The position numbers were made by a program, and so were the translations under genes. From positions 62,001 through 126,000 of the forward strand of contig NZ_ATZJ01000008.1 in the NCBI RefSeq assembly GCF_000428145.1: DNA of 64,000 bases, given 5' to 3'. Positions 9,415-17,444 of the stretch are shown here, in pieces; within the stretch, counting starts at the first letter, position 1, and each line of letters starts with the position of its first letter. The notes below the pieces were generated by a model that made no database searches, was not told the origin of the DNA, and saw nothing but the letters and a program-made list of their open reading frames with translations. This stretch comes from Chitinilyticum litopenaei DSM 21440. GTDB lineage: Bacteria; Pseudomonadota; Gammaproteobacteria; Burkholderiales; Chitinibacteraceae.

Positions 9415-9463
9415 AGGTATATCGCTGTAGCCATTATCTTTAATTGGCTACAGCGACATACCC
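9415..9463. repeat. 49-bp palindrome, copy D (best-paired copy)
   Basis: It starts AGGTAT and ends ATACCC. Positions 8-19 (TCGCTGTAGCCA) pair perfectly with positions 31-42 (TGGCTACAGCGA), giving a 12-bp stem plus outer pairs. MITE-A copy 1 is inserted 2 bp to the left, counting from its target duplication. Confidence 0.9.
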
Positions 9464-9546
9464 AATTATGTAACCATGAGAGTGATGCACAGCGGTGCCC
9501 GGATGTTCCGGCAAGGCCGGAAAGCGCATGCGGGCTCCTGCGTGGA

Positions 9547-9702
9547 GAACCTTCTGAGCAAGCCACAAGAATCTGCTGAACCACAGGGACACAGAGAGCA
9601 CAGAGAAAAGCAAGAACACGTCATGGGAACACCTCAGGGTTTTGCTTCCTCTGAGCTCTCTGTGTCTCTGTGGTTGATTCGGCTTTTGCTGAGAAGCCTT
9701 GC
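9547..9702. repeat. Long inverted repeat of the CACAGAG type
   Basis: The arms are about 9547-9616 and 9643-9702. The core ACCACAGGGACACAGAGAGC in the left arm is matched by its near-perfect reverse complement (ending GTGTCTCTGTGGTT) in the right arm. The outer parts (CTTCTGAGCAAG and CTTTTGCTGAGAAG) also pair. Similar CACAGAG inverted repeats are known as dispersed intergenic elements in many unrelated bacteria. Confidence 0.75.
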
Positions 9703-9835
9703 CAACCCGGTGCGAGCAAATCTAGCCACCGGTTTTCAGGCTGGGCTTCGCGCGGCGGCGCTGGCCGATGGCAAACCGGCATTTGCCTGCACGGCCAATC
9801 TGCGTACACTGCCAGTCCGCTCACGAGGAGTTGCC

Positions 9836-10306
9836 ATGAATCCCCTCTATCCCCTGCTCGCCCTGACGATAGGCCTGGTCGTGCCGCTGCAGGCTGCGAT
9901 CAACAATCAGCTCAAGCATGTCATCGGCGGCAGCACCGTGCTGGCGGCACTGGTGTCCTTCGTGGTGGGCGGGCTGACGCTGGCGCTGGTGGCGCTGGCG
10001 ACCGGGCAGAAATGGCAGGGTCTGGCCAATCTGCCGCGTGCCGAATGGTGGATGCTGCTCGGCGGTGTGCTGGGGGCGCTGTTCGTGTTCGGCACCACGC
10101 TGCTGGCGCCGAAAATCGGCGTGGCGGTCATGCTCTCGCTGATCATCGCCGGCCAGGTCGTGGCCTCGCTGCTGTTTGACCGCTTCGGACTGCTGGGCAT
10201 GCCCTTGCGTGACATCAACAGCTGGCGCCTGCTGGGCGCGGTGCTGGTGGTGATCGGCGTGGTGCTGGTGAATTTCGGCGACCGCTTCGGGCCAGCGGGC
10301 AGGTAA
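9836..10306 (+). CDS. YdcZ-like DMT-superfamily membrane protein
   Basis: 156 residues with five hydrophobic segments (about 5-23, 35-55, 72-92, 98-116, 131-150). It has the family opening PLYPLLALTIGLVVPLQAAINN. YdcZ/DUF606 proteins are half-size relatives of the drug/metabolite transporters and probably act as dimers; substrates are mostly unknown. A strong ribosome-binding site GAGGAG (9825-9830) fixes the start at ATG 9836. It is convergent with siaD, with only 10 bp between the stops. Confidence 0.87.
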   Translation: MNPLYPLLALTIGLVVPLQAAINNQLKHVIGGSTVLAALVSFVVGGLTLALVALATGQKWQGLANLPRAEWWMLLGGVLGALFVFGTTLLAPKIGVAVMLSLIIAGQVVASLLFDRFGLLGMPLRDINSWRLLGAVLVVIGVVLVNFGDRFGPAGR

Positions 10307-10316
10307 GCCTACCCGC

Positions 10317-11111
10317 TTACACCCGCTCCAGCCTGTCCCGGCCGGTGGATTTGGCGCGGTAGAGCGCCTCGTCCACGCGCTTGAGCGTTTCGGTGATGGT
10401 TTCGCCTTCCCGGTACGCCGTGCAGCCAAAGCTCAGGGTCAGCGTGCACGATTCGCCATCGTGCACAAAGGGTTCGGCCCGCAATTGCTCGCGGATGCGC
10501 ACGATGGCGCGCTCGGCGGCCGCCATGTCGCCACCGGGAAACAGCAGCAGGAATTCCTCGCCGCCCCAGCGCCCGCACAGATCGTATTCGCGCAGGGGGC
10601 CGGCCATGACGCTGGCGACATGGCACAGTGCGGCATCGCCGACATCGTGGCCAAAACGGTCGTTGATCTGCTTGAAGAAATCGATGTCGGCCATGGCCAC
10701 GGCAAAGCTGTCCTGGCCGCGCGCGGCCTTGGCCTGCTCGGCAGTCAGGCGGTCGAACAGATAGCGGCGGTTGTAGAGGCCGGTGAGCAGGTCGTGCGAG
10801 GCCGTGCGCTGCAATTCATTGTTCAGCTCGCGCAGCATGTGCTGGTACTGGTCGCTGATGCGCACGATCTTTTCCAGCTGGCGCAGCTGGCGCTCGTAGC
10901 GCTGGGCAAAGGTCTGCCCCCGCTCCCGCTCGGCCAGCTGATACTGGTCGGCAATGCGCATCAGCCGCGCCATCATCGCACCGCGTTCGCGGTAGCCGTC
11001 GTACAGCCCGCCCAGCAGCGCCTGCAGCACGGGCGCGGAGGTGGCGGGATCGGCCAGCGCGGCTTCGACGTCGCGCTCCAGGCCTTCCCTGGAATCAGGC
11101 TGCGTGCTCAT
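10317..11111 (-). CDS. siaD: SiaD-type diguanylate cyclase
   Basis: 264 residues. The N-terminal helical region (about 1-100) is predicted coiled-coil. In P. aeruginosa SiaD this region binds SiaC, which activates the enzyme. The C-terminal GGDEF domain carries the active-site motif GGEEF and, five residues upstream, the product-inhibition I-site RxxD (REYD). It makes c-di-GMP from two GTP. The start ATG 11111 overlaps the siaC stop in an ATGA, so the two are translationally coupled. It is the last gene of a siaABCD operon, which makes the assignment firm. Confidence 0.9.
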   Translation of the reverse strand: MSTQPDSREGLERDVEAALADPATSAPVLQALLGGLYDGYRERGAMMARLMRIADQYQLAERERGQTFAQRYERQLRQLEKIVRISDQYQHMLRELNNELQRTASHDLLTGLYNRRYLFDRLTAEQAKAARGQDSFAVAMADIDFFKQINDRFGHDVGDAALCHVASVMAGPLREYDLCGRWGGEEFLLLFPGGDMAAAERAIVRIREQLRAEPFVHDGESCTLTLSFGCTAYREGETITETLKRVDEALYRAKSTGRDRLERV

Positions 11112-11482
11112 TCGGCGACGATCTCGAAGGGGAAGCTGCAATCCTCGCGGAACTCCTCGGCCAGATCGGCGACACGGGCATTGCGGCTGTCATAGAACCA
11201 GCGCAGCGACACCGCGCGCCCCTGCCCGTGCGCCGCCTCCAGCTGATCAAGCACGTCCATCATGATGCGGATCGAGCTGGTATTGAGGTAGAGCAGCCGC
11301 AATTCCAGCTGCAGCGGGCCATGGTCACTACCGAGGTAGGCACCGACCCAGTCCAGCAGCGGGCGGAAGAGTTCAAAGGCATTTTCCGGGTAGGAGTCGC
11401 CGCCGAGGCGCACCATCCCGGCGCTCCAGTCGGTCTGGATCGAGGGCGAGGAGGTCGAGGCGGCGATATTCAAGTCTTGCAT
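11108..11482 (-). CDS. siaC: SiaC, phospho-switch activator of the diguanylate cyclase
   Basis: 124 residues, the family size (DUF1987). The motif GGDSYPENAFELF and the stretch LLYLNTSSI are hallmarks. Thr68 is at the same position as the phosphorylated threonine of P. aeruginosa SiaC. Unphosphorylated SiaC binds and activates SiaD; SiaB phosphorylates it and SiaA removes the phosphate. The start at 11482 (MQDLN) follows family alignment; the frame is open further upstream. A 158-bp gap separates it from siaB, unlike the overlapping junctions elsewhere in this operon. Confidence 0.93.
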   Translation of the reverse strand: MQDLNIAASTSSPSIQTDWSAGMVRLGGDSYPENAFELFRPLLDWVGAYLGSDHGPLQLELRLLYLNTSSIRIMMDVLDQLEAAHGQGRAVSLRWFYDSRNARVADLAEEFREDCSFPFEIVAE

Positions 11483-11640
11483 GTCGGTTCCTAACACGCT
11501 GTCGAGTCGCTCGGCTGGCGCCGGGTCAGGCCCGGAGCTGGCCAAGTCGAAGCAGCCACAGCATTCGATCGGTTTTCAATCACATCACAATCACGTCTTC
11601 CGCGCCGGCAGGCACATTGGCCGACTGGCCGGCACGGGGT

Positions 11641-12183
11641 TCAGATCACCACTTCCAGGCTGAAAAAGGCCATGCCGTTTTCCAGATGCTGCAGACGGGC
11701 GGACAGCGGCTCGCTGGCGCGGCGCGCCATGTCGATCAGCCCCAGACCCGCGCCGGTAGTGGCGTCGGGCGCGCGCGGCTGGCGCAGCTGCTCCTTGTAG
11801 GCGGCCTTCAGCGCGGCCTTGTCCAGCGCGGCCAGGGCCTCGATGCGCGCCAGCAGCTGCTCGCCATCGGCGGCAAAGAGCTTGTTGCCGGCACTGACCA
11901 GATAACGGCCATCGGCCGTCAGCGAAATCACCACGGTGGCGCGCGTCAGCTCGTCGGGCAGCGACTTTTCGCGGGCATAGTGGCGGATGTTCTGCGTCAG
12001 CTCGATATACACGGCGAACACGTCCATCACCGAGCCCGGCGAAACGGAAACGCTTTCCAGATGCCGGCGCAGCGCCATGCCGATTTCTTCGATCAGGCTG
12101 GCGGAAAAGGGGCCGTTGAAACACATGAGGATGCGGTGCTGCTCGAAGGTATCGCGCAAGCCCAGGATATCAAGGGTGGTCAT
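11641..12183 (-). CDS. siaB: SiaB, SiaC kinase
   Basis: 180 residues with an HATPase-like fold, as in SiaB of P. aeruginosa. An N-box-like helix ELTQNIRHYA and a GAGLGLIDMARRAS lid/G-box segment are visible. It phosphorylates SiaC and so blocks activation of SiaD. Its ATG overlaps the siaA TGA (12180-12183, ATGA), implying coupled translation. In other bacteria the operon controls aggregation and biofilm formation in response to surfactants or stress; whether that holds here is inference. Confidence 0.9.
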   Translation of the reverse strand: MTTLDILGLRDTFEQHRILMCFNGPFSASLIEEIGMALRRHLESVSVSPGSVMDVFAVYIELTQNIRHYAREKSLPDELTRATVVISLTADGRYLVSAGNKLFAADGEQLLARIEALAALDKAALKAAYKEQLRQPRAPDATTGAGLGLIDMARRASEPLSARLQHLENGMAFFSLEVVI

Positions 12184-14252
12184 GCTGAAGGTTCTCCTTG
12201 CGCCGCCGCAGATGCCGCACCCAGCAGCACCCCCAGTACGGCCATGTCATCACGTTGCTCGCGCTCGGCGCGCCAGTCGAGCATCAGCCGGGTCAGCCGT
12301 TCCTCGCGCACACTGGCCGGCAGCCCCGAGAGCTGCAGCAGCCACTGGGCAAAGCGCGCCTCGCCCAGGCCAAAGCCATCTTCACCGCCGGACTGGTCAA
12401 ACAGGCCGTCGGTGGCCAGATAGACAGCGGCCACGCCGTTCAGCGGCACGCTCTGGTTATGCCATTCGCCCTGGCGACGCTCGGCGATGGCGCGCCGACC
12501 AGCCGGCAGGATGCGGACCTCGCCCCCTTGCTGGATGAAGGCGGGCAGCTTGGCTCCGGCAAACACCAGCTGCTGACGCGCCGCGTCGATATGGCAGAAG
12601 GCGGCGTCCATATTGGTGGCGAGCAGATTGCCGGTCGCATCGGCGGGCAACATGCTGCGCACGCGGGCATCGATCAGCGCGATCAGGCGCGCCGGGTCGG
12701 TCAGCCCGGCCTCGTCAATGGCGAGATCGGCCGCCACATGCGCCAGCATGGTCATGAAGGCCCCCGGCACGCCGTGGCCGGCGCAGTCAATCACGCCAAA
12801 CAGCGTACCGGACGCATCGCTGCGATACACGAAGAGATCCCCCCCCACCACATCGCGCGGCTGCAGCCAGACCAGCCCGGCTGCGCCGAACTGCTGGCGG
12901 AATTCCTCTTCGGGCAGCAGCGAGCGCTGGATCAGCCGCGCATAGCGCAGGCTTTCCTGGATGTGCTGGTGCGCCACCGCCATGCGGGCATTGGTCTCGG
13001 CCAGCTCGTGCGTGCGGTCGGCGACCTTCTGCTCCAGCTCGCTGGCGTGACGGTCGACCTGTTCGGCCATGCGGTCGAACACATTGGCAAGGGCGCCCAG
13101 CTCGTCCTGACGGCGACTGGCGATGCGCACCTGGTATTCGCCGCGCCCGAAGCGCTGGGCAATTTCCGTCAGCGAAGCCAGCGGCCGCAAGAGCCCGCGG
13201 TCAACGCCATACATCAGGAGGGCAAAGAGCAGCGCCAGCAGCAGCAGCGCCGCCAGCAGCCAGGGCAGGAACTGCTCCACGGCGATCAGCTTGGCCGTTT
13301 GCAGATCCAGCGCAGTGACGGCATACCAGCGCAGCTCGGGAATATAGGCCAGCGCAAAGAGCTGCGGCTTGCCGTCGAGCACGGCCTCGACAATCGTCAC
13401 GCCATCGGGGTTGGCGCGGGCCTCGACCATGGCCTGCTGCACGGCCAGCCGGTCGGCATCGCTGCCCAGGTAGCGCGCCAGCGTCTTGTCGATGCTGCGG
13501 CTGCCGGCAATCTGGAACTGGATGCGCTGCGGATCGGCGTGCGCCATGATCGCGCCCTGCTCCTCGAGCACCATCGAGCTCACTCCAGCCTGCGCGCTGC
13601 GGGCGAATTCCTGCAGGAAGGCCGTGAGGTCCAGCCCGCCGCTGATCAGGCCCAGGCGCTTGCCGGCATCGCCGACCATGACATTGATCCAGACCTTGGT
13701 CGTCTTGACATGGGCATCCTGCGACACATTGAGCTGGTAGGGCGCCGGCTTGCCCAGCAGGCTGAAAAACCAGTTGTCGTCCGGATTGGCGGGCTTGAGC
13801 GTGTAGCGCGGTGCAGTACTGAAAGGCAGCGAAGGATCGTTGAGGAAGTAATGGCCGGTCGCGGCGGCCGCGAGGCAATACATCTTGCCGGCAAACAGTG
13901 TCCGATAGGCCTCGGCCTCGCGAAAGGCCGCTTCGCGCAGGACCGGATTGCCATCCTCGCGCAGAAAGGCGCGGATGCTCTCCTCGCTGGCCAGCCGCTG
14001 CGCCAGGGCCAGCTCGCGGTTCAGTGGCGCCAGGATACGCTGCTTGTACAATTGCGTGTGCTCGCGGGCAAAGGCTTCGCCATAGTGCCGCTTGATGACT
14101 TCGACCACCTGCAGGCCGATCACGGTGGCCAGCGCAACGATCATCGCGGCGCAGGCGGCAAACAGCAGCACCGACTTGGCGCGCAGGCCGGACCAGGCTG
14201 ACGTCTTGCGATATGCGGCGGTCAATTGCGTCGTTTCCATTGCATCATGCAT
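12180..14252 (-). CDS. siaA: SiaA, membrane PP2C-type phosphatase with sensor domain
   Basis: 690 residues. A first membrane helix (about 27-50) and a second (about 330-352) bracket a periplasmic Cache-like sensor region. A HAMP domain (LLRPLASLTEIAQRFGRGEY…) and a coiled coil follow. The C-terminal PP2C/SpoIIE phosphatase domain (about 450-675) has metal-ligand motifs DVVGGDLF, GVIDCAGHGVPGAFMT and QRDDMAVLG. It dephosphorylates SiaC and thereby switches on SiaD. The start may be 14252 or 14240 (METTQ); neither has a clear ribosome-binding site. Confidence 0.92.
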   Translation of the reverse strand: MHDAMETTQLTAAYRKTSAWSGLRAKSVLLFAACAAMIVALATVIGLQVVEVIKRHYGEAFAREHTQLYKQRILAPLNRELALAQRLASEESIRAFLREDGNPVLREAAFREAEAYRTLFAGKMYCLAAAATGHYFLNDPSLPFSTAPRYTLKPANPDDNWFFSLLGKPAPYQLNVSQDAHVKTTKVWINVMVGDAGKRLGLISGGLDLTAFLQEFARSAQAGVSSMVLEEQGAIMAHADPQRIQFQIAGSRSIDKTLARYLGSDADRLAVQQAMVEARANPDGVTIVEAVLDGKPQLFALAYIPELRWYAVTALDLQTAKLIAVEQFLPWLLAALLLLALLFALLMYGVDRGLLRPLASLTEIAQRFGRGEYQVRIASRRQDELGALANVFDRMAEQVDRHASELEQKVADRTHELAETNARMAVAHQHIQESLRYARLIQRSLLPEEEFRQQFGAAGLVWLQPRDVVGGDLFVYRSDASGTLFGVIDCAGHGVPGAFMTMLAHVAADLAIDEAGLTDPARLIALIDARVRSMLPADATGNLLATNMDAAFCHIDAARQQLVFAGAKLPAFIQQGGEVRILPAGRRAIAERRQGEWHNQSVPLNGVAAVYLATDGLFDQSGGEDGFGLGEARFAQWLLQLSGLPASVREERLTRLMLDWRAEREQRDDMAVLGVLLGAASAAAQGEPSA

Positions 14253-14325
14253 TGCTGATTTACCGTATTAAGCCATGTTCCGCTTGCGGCAAGCAAAAAT
14301 TTGCAGAACATCGCGCGCAAGCACA

Positions 14326-14374
14326 ATGTATAGCCTTGCAGCCCAAACAAATCAAAGCCCCTGAGGATATACCC
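14326..14374. repeat. 49-bp palindrome, copy E (reverse orientation)
   Basis: It starts ATGTAT and ends ATACCC at exactly 49 bp. Read on the minus strand it has the canonical right half GGGCTGCAAGGCTATACAT, so it points opposite to most copies. It fills the divergent siaA / pseudouridine-synthase gap and ends 2 bp before the TTG start of the latter. It includes that gene's putative ribosome-binding site GAGGA. Confidence 0.75.
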
Positions 14375-14376
14375 CT

Positions 14377-15066
14377 TTGAATTCCCTGCACATTTGCGCC
14401 TGGCACGAGGATTTCCTGCTGGTCGCCAAGCCGGCCGGCCTCGATTGCCATCAGGCGGGCGAGAGCGCCGGCCTGGCGCAGCGCCTGCGCGAGCAGACCG
14501 GCCTGGCCACGCTGCATCCGGTACACCGGCTCGATGCCGCCACCTCGGGACTGATCCTGTTTGCACGCCACACAGAAGCTGCCCGCGAACTGGGCGAGCA
14601 ACTGGCCGAGCACCGCATCGAAAAATACTATCTGGCGCTGAGCCCGCGCCAGCCCGCGAAAAAACAGGGCTGGGTCAGGGGCAAGATGCTCAAGGGGCGC
14701 AATGGCAGCTGGCGCCTGACCCGCGACGAAGGCTTGCCGGCAGTGACGCAGTTTTTCTCGTCGGGCCTTGGCAATGGCCTGCGCGCCTTCGTGCTGCGCC
14801 CCTTGAGCGGGCGCACCCACCAGCTGCGCGTGGCGATGAAAAGCCTGGGGAGCCCCATTCTCGGCGATGCGCGTTACGGTGGTGCGAACGCCGAGCGCCT
14901 TTATCTGCATGCCTGGGCGCTGCGCCTGCGCTGGCGCGGCGAAATCCTGCACTGGCACTTGCCGCCGGATGGCGGCGAGCACTTTCTCGAGCCGGCCTTT
15001 GCCGACTGGCTGGCGACCCAGCCTGCGCCCTGGCAACTGCCGTGGCCTGGCGACCACACCTTGTAA
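14377..15066 (+). CDS. RluA-family pseudouridine synthase
   Basis: 229 residues, a short RluA-type enzyme without an S4 domain. The catalytic motif HPVHRLDAATSG (Asp in HRLD) and the later RPLSGRTHQLRVAMKSLG are both clear. It isomerises uridine to pseudouridine in an RNA; the exact target cannot be read from sequence. Translation probably starts at TTG 14377, with GAGGA nine bases upstream inside palindrome copy E. It is divergent from the sia operon. Confidence 0.88.
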   Translation: MNSLHICAWHEDFLLVAKPAGLDCHQAGESAGLAQRLREQTGLATLHPVHRLDAATSGLILFARHTEAARELGEQLAEHRIEKYYLALSPRQPAKKQGWVRGKMLKGRNGSWRLTRDEGLPAVTQFFSSGLGNGLRAFVLRPLSGRTHQLRVAMKSLGSPILGDARYGGANAERLYLHAWALRLRWRGEILHWHLPPDGGEHFLEPAFADWLATQPAPWQLPWPGDHTL

Positions 15067-15201
15067 GATCCATCCATCAGCAAATGCTGTAAGTTGCGAA
15101 TTTTTCAGTATGATCGCTGGCGCAATGACGCAAGCATGCGCAGGCAGGCACAAGCACAGGCCGCCGGCGCAGAAAAACAAAAAACTGACGAGAGGAATCG
15201 C

Positions 15202-17148
15202 ATGACACCACGCCACGCACTGCGTGCCGGGGCCCTGCTGTCGCTGCTGACTGCCTTCAACAGCCACGCCGCCGACCCGTGCAGCCCGGTCTGGAGCAGT
15301 ACCAGCACCTATACCGAAGGCCAGCAGGCCAGCCTGCAAGGCAGCAATTACCGCGCCAAATGGTGGACCCGCGGCGAAGAGCCCGGCACGACCGGCCAGT
15401 GGGGCGTCTGGCAACTGCTCGGCGCCTGCACCAGCGGCAACCAGCCAAGCCCAACGCCGCAGCCCAGCCCGCTGCCCACCGTGCGCCCCAGCAGCACCCC
15501 CACAGCAACGCCCAGCGCCACACCGACCACCGCACCGAGTGCCACCGCCACACCGCAGGCAGGCAATGGCTGCCTGGCGGCCTGGTCGGCCAGCGTGGCC
15601 TATACCGGCGGTCAGCGAGCATCGCGCCTGGGCCGCAATTATGAAGCCAAGTGGTGGACCCAGGGTTTCGACCCGAGCCAGGCCGGCCCCTATGACCCGT
15701 GGAAGGATCTGGGCGCCTGCGGCGCCACAACCGTGACGCCGACCGCAACGGCCACACCCAAACCGAGCGCCACGCCAACAGCTGCTCCGACTGCCGCGCC
15801 GACCGCCACGGCGACTCCGAAGCCCAGCGCAACGCCGACCGCCACAGCCACACCGAAGCCCAGTGCCACGCCAACCGCCACGCCGACGCCTGTCGGCAGC
15901 AGCCTCGTGCCGCCGCGCGCCCTGACGCTGGAGCAACCGGGCGACATCGGCACCCTGCGCGCCGCGCAGCAGCGCTCCTTCAACCACACGCCCTTCCAGT
16001 CCACCGGCTACTGGGTGCAGACCGGCGATGTGCTGGTGGTGAACTACCACTACACCGGCGGCGCCCCGAACAAGGGCCCGGAAATCTGGATCCACTCGAT
16101 CGATGACGACACCTGGGGCTACAGCACCGCCCAGAAGGTGAAGCTCAATGTCGGCAGCACCACCATCACCGCCAGCAAGACCGGCGCCGTGTACGTGGCC
16201 GCCTTCAACACGCCGACCGATGGCGAACTGAAGGTCGAGCTGGTGTCCGGCGGACGCGTGATGCCGCGCTTCGTGCTCGGCAAGCACACGGCCGCCGACT
16301 GGGCACAGATGCTGGCGAACTACAGCGACGCGCCATATGGCGAGCTGGTCAGCCAGCGCATGATGCTGACGGCCACGCTGCCCAAGGTGAAGCAGCATGT
16401 CGACGACCCGGTCGTGCTGATGACGCTGTGGGATGAAGTCGTGCGCCTCACCGACGAGCAGTACGGCATCAAGCCCGGCAATGCCTGGCCGCACAACCCG
16501 ACGCCGCACCGCTTCCACTACGTCGAGCTGCCGCCGTATGACGGCTGGATGTACTCGTGGCAATACCGCATGGCCAGCGCCTCGGCCGACGGCGCACTGC
16601 GCCCGGTCCTCAACAGCAAAACCCTGCGCACCGATGGCTGGGGTCCGTGGCACGAGCTGGGTCACCAGTATCAGATGAGCACCTTCACCTGGGCCGACCA
16701 GACCGAAGTCACCGTCAACCTGACCTCGGCCTATGTACAGCGCGCGCTGGGCAATGCCTCGCGTTATGAAACGCAGGGCACCTGGACCAAGACCTTCGCC
16801 TACCTCGCGCAACCGACGCGCGACTTCGCGACGCAATCGGATCTCTTCGTGCGCGCCACGATGTTCTGGCAGCTGGACCTGACCTTCGGCCAGGACTTCT
16901 ACGCCAAGCTCGGCACCAACTACCGCAACATGCCGGCTGCCCTGCGCCCGAGCACCGATGCCGCGGAGAAGCAGACGTTCATCATCGAAACCAGCCGTGT
17001 CGCCGGTTACGACCTGACGCCCTTCTTCGAGCAATGGGGGATTGCGGTTGACGCCGCCACACGCACCACGCTGGGCGGCATGGCGCTCAAACCGCTGACG
17101 CAGCCGATCTGGCAAAACCGCGACAGCAGGGTGCTCTACCGTCTGTAA
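15202..17148 (+). CDS. Secreted chitin-binding M60-like (enhancin-type) metallopeptidase
   Basis: 648 residues. Signal peptide 1-23. Two CBM5/12-type chitin-binding modules (about 25-75 and 116-165) each have the AKWW core and end in LGAC. They are joined and followed by Pro/Thr/Ala linkers. The catalytic part (about 226-648) is M60-like with the zinc motif HELGH at 484-488 and a third-ligand candidate Glu502, fitting HExxH-x(8-24)-E. M60-like enzymes often cleave O-glycosylated mucin-type proteins. With chitin-binding modules the target may be glycoprotein in chitinous cuticle or fungal wall; this is inference. GAGAGGA precedes ATG 15202. Confidence 0.87.
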   Translation: MTPRHALRAGALLSLLTAFNSHAADPCSPVWSSTSTYTEGQQASLQGSNYRAKWWTRGEEPGTTGQWGVWQLLGACTSGNQPSPTPQPSPLPTVRPSSTPTATPSATPTTAPSATATPQAGNGCLAAWSASVAYTGGQRASRLGRNYEAKWWTQGFDPSQAGPYDPWKDLGACGATTVTPTATATPKPSATPTAAPTAAPTATATPKPSATPTATATPKPSATPTATPTPVGSSLVPPRALTLEQPGDIGTLRAAQQRSFNHTPFQSTGYWVQTGDVLVVNYHYTGGAPNKGPEIWIHSIDDDTWGYSTAQKVKLNVGSTTITASKTGAVYVAAFNTPTDGELKVELVSGGRVMPRFVLGKHTAADWAQMLANYSDAPYGELVSQRMMLTATLPKVKQHVDDPVVLMTLWDEVVRLTDEQYGIKPGNAWPHNPTPHRFHYVELPPYDGWMYSWQYRMASASADGALRPVLNSKTLRTDGWGPWHELGHQYQMSTFTWADQTEVTVNLTSAYVQRALGNASRYETQGTWTKTFAYLAQPTRDFATQSDLFVRATMFWQLDLTFGQDFYAKLGTNYRNMPAALRPSTDAAEKQTFIIETSRVAGYDLTPFFEQWGIAVDAATRTTLGGMALKPLTQPIWQNRDSRVLYRL

Positions 17149-17191
17149 GGCCACGGGCCGGGCGCGGCAGGAAGCGCCCAAATACCCGAAA

Positions 17192-17240
17192 CCCTATGCA
17201 GCCACAACCATTTGCCAAAATAGGCTGCAAGCCAATACCC
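17192..17240. repeat. 49-bp palindrome, copy F (CCCTAT variant)
   Basis: It starts CCCTAT instead of GGGTAT and ends ATACCC, so the outermost triplet cannot pair. The inner GCAGCC / GGCTGC arms are offset. It lies between the M60 gene stop and its terminator. Confidence 0.75.
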
Positions 17241-17254
17241 ATAAAGCAATCCAG

Positions 17255-17282
17255 ACGCCGGTCAATGACCGGCGTTTTTTTA
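17255..17282 (+). terminator. Intrinsic terminator after the M60-like gene
   Basis: The stem CGCCGGTCA / TGACCGGCG has a one-base loop and is extended by A-T pairing. It is followed by seven T residues (17275-17281). Confidence 0.92.
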
Positions 17283-17334
17283 TCACTGTGACCGGCGCGT
17301 GACTCCCAATTCTGACAAAGTTGCTTTACCATTC

Positions 17335-17359
17335 CGTAGCCGGTCGAGGTCACACTACA
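17335..17359 (+). promoter_or_regulatory. Candidate shared upstream motif of the two GH19 genes (site 1)
   Basis: CGTAGCCGG, then eight to nine bases, then CACTACA. A similar arrangement (CGTAGTCGG … CACTACA) lies upstream of the second chitinase at 24556-24579. The distance to ATG is 85 bp here. Only two sites support it, so it is tentative. Confidence 0.35.
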
Positions 17360-17444
17360 TTTCAAGGGGAAAAACCCCGCGCTTCGTCCAGGCCAAAAGC
17401 TGCGCCAGGCAAAAGCAGCGTCAAAAACAACGATGGAGTGATTG

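Larger units (their letters stand above)
9072..9835. other. 764-bp gene-free stretch packed with repeats
   Basis: The gap between tonB and the ydcZ-like gene holds, in order, MITE-A copy 1, the 49-bp palindrome copy D and a CACAG-type long inverted repeat. A ribosome-binding site precedes the downstream gene. No convincing protein gene is seen. Confidence 0.8.

Noticed and set aside
11483..11640. Small gene or RNA in the siaB-siaC gap
   Set aside because: No hairpin-plus-T-run, no ribosome-binding site and no plausible frame could be supported.
14260..17181. Very long minus-strand open frame opposite the pseudouridine synthase and the M60-like gene
   Set aside because: It lies wholly opposite well-supported genes, and its sequence is the low-complexity reverse of Pro-Thr linkers.
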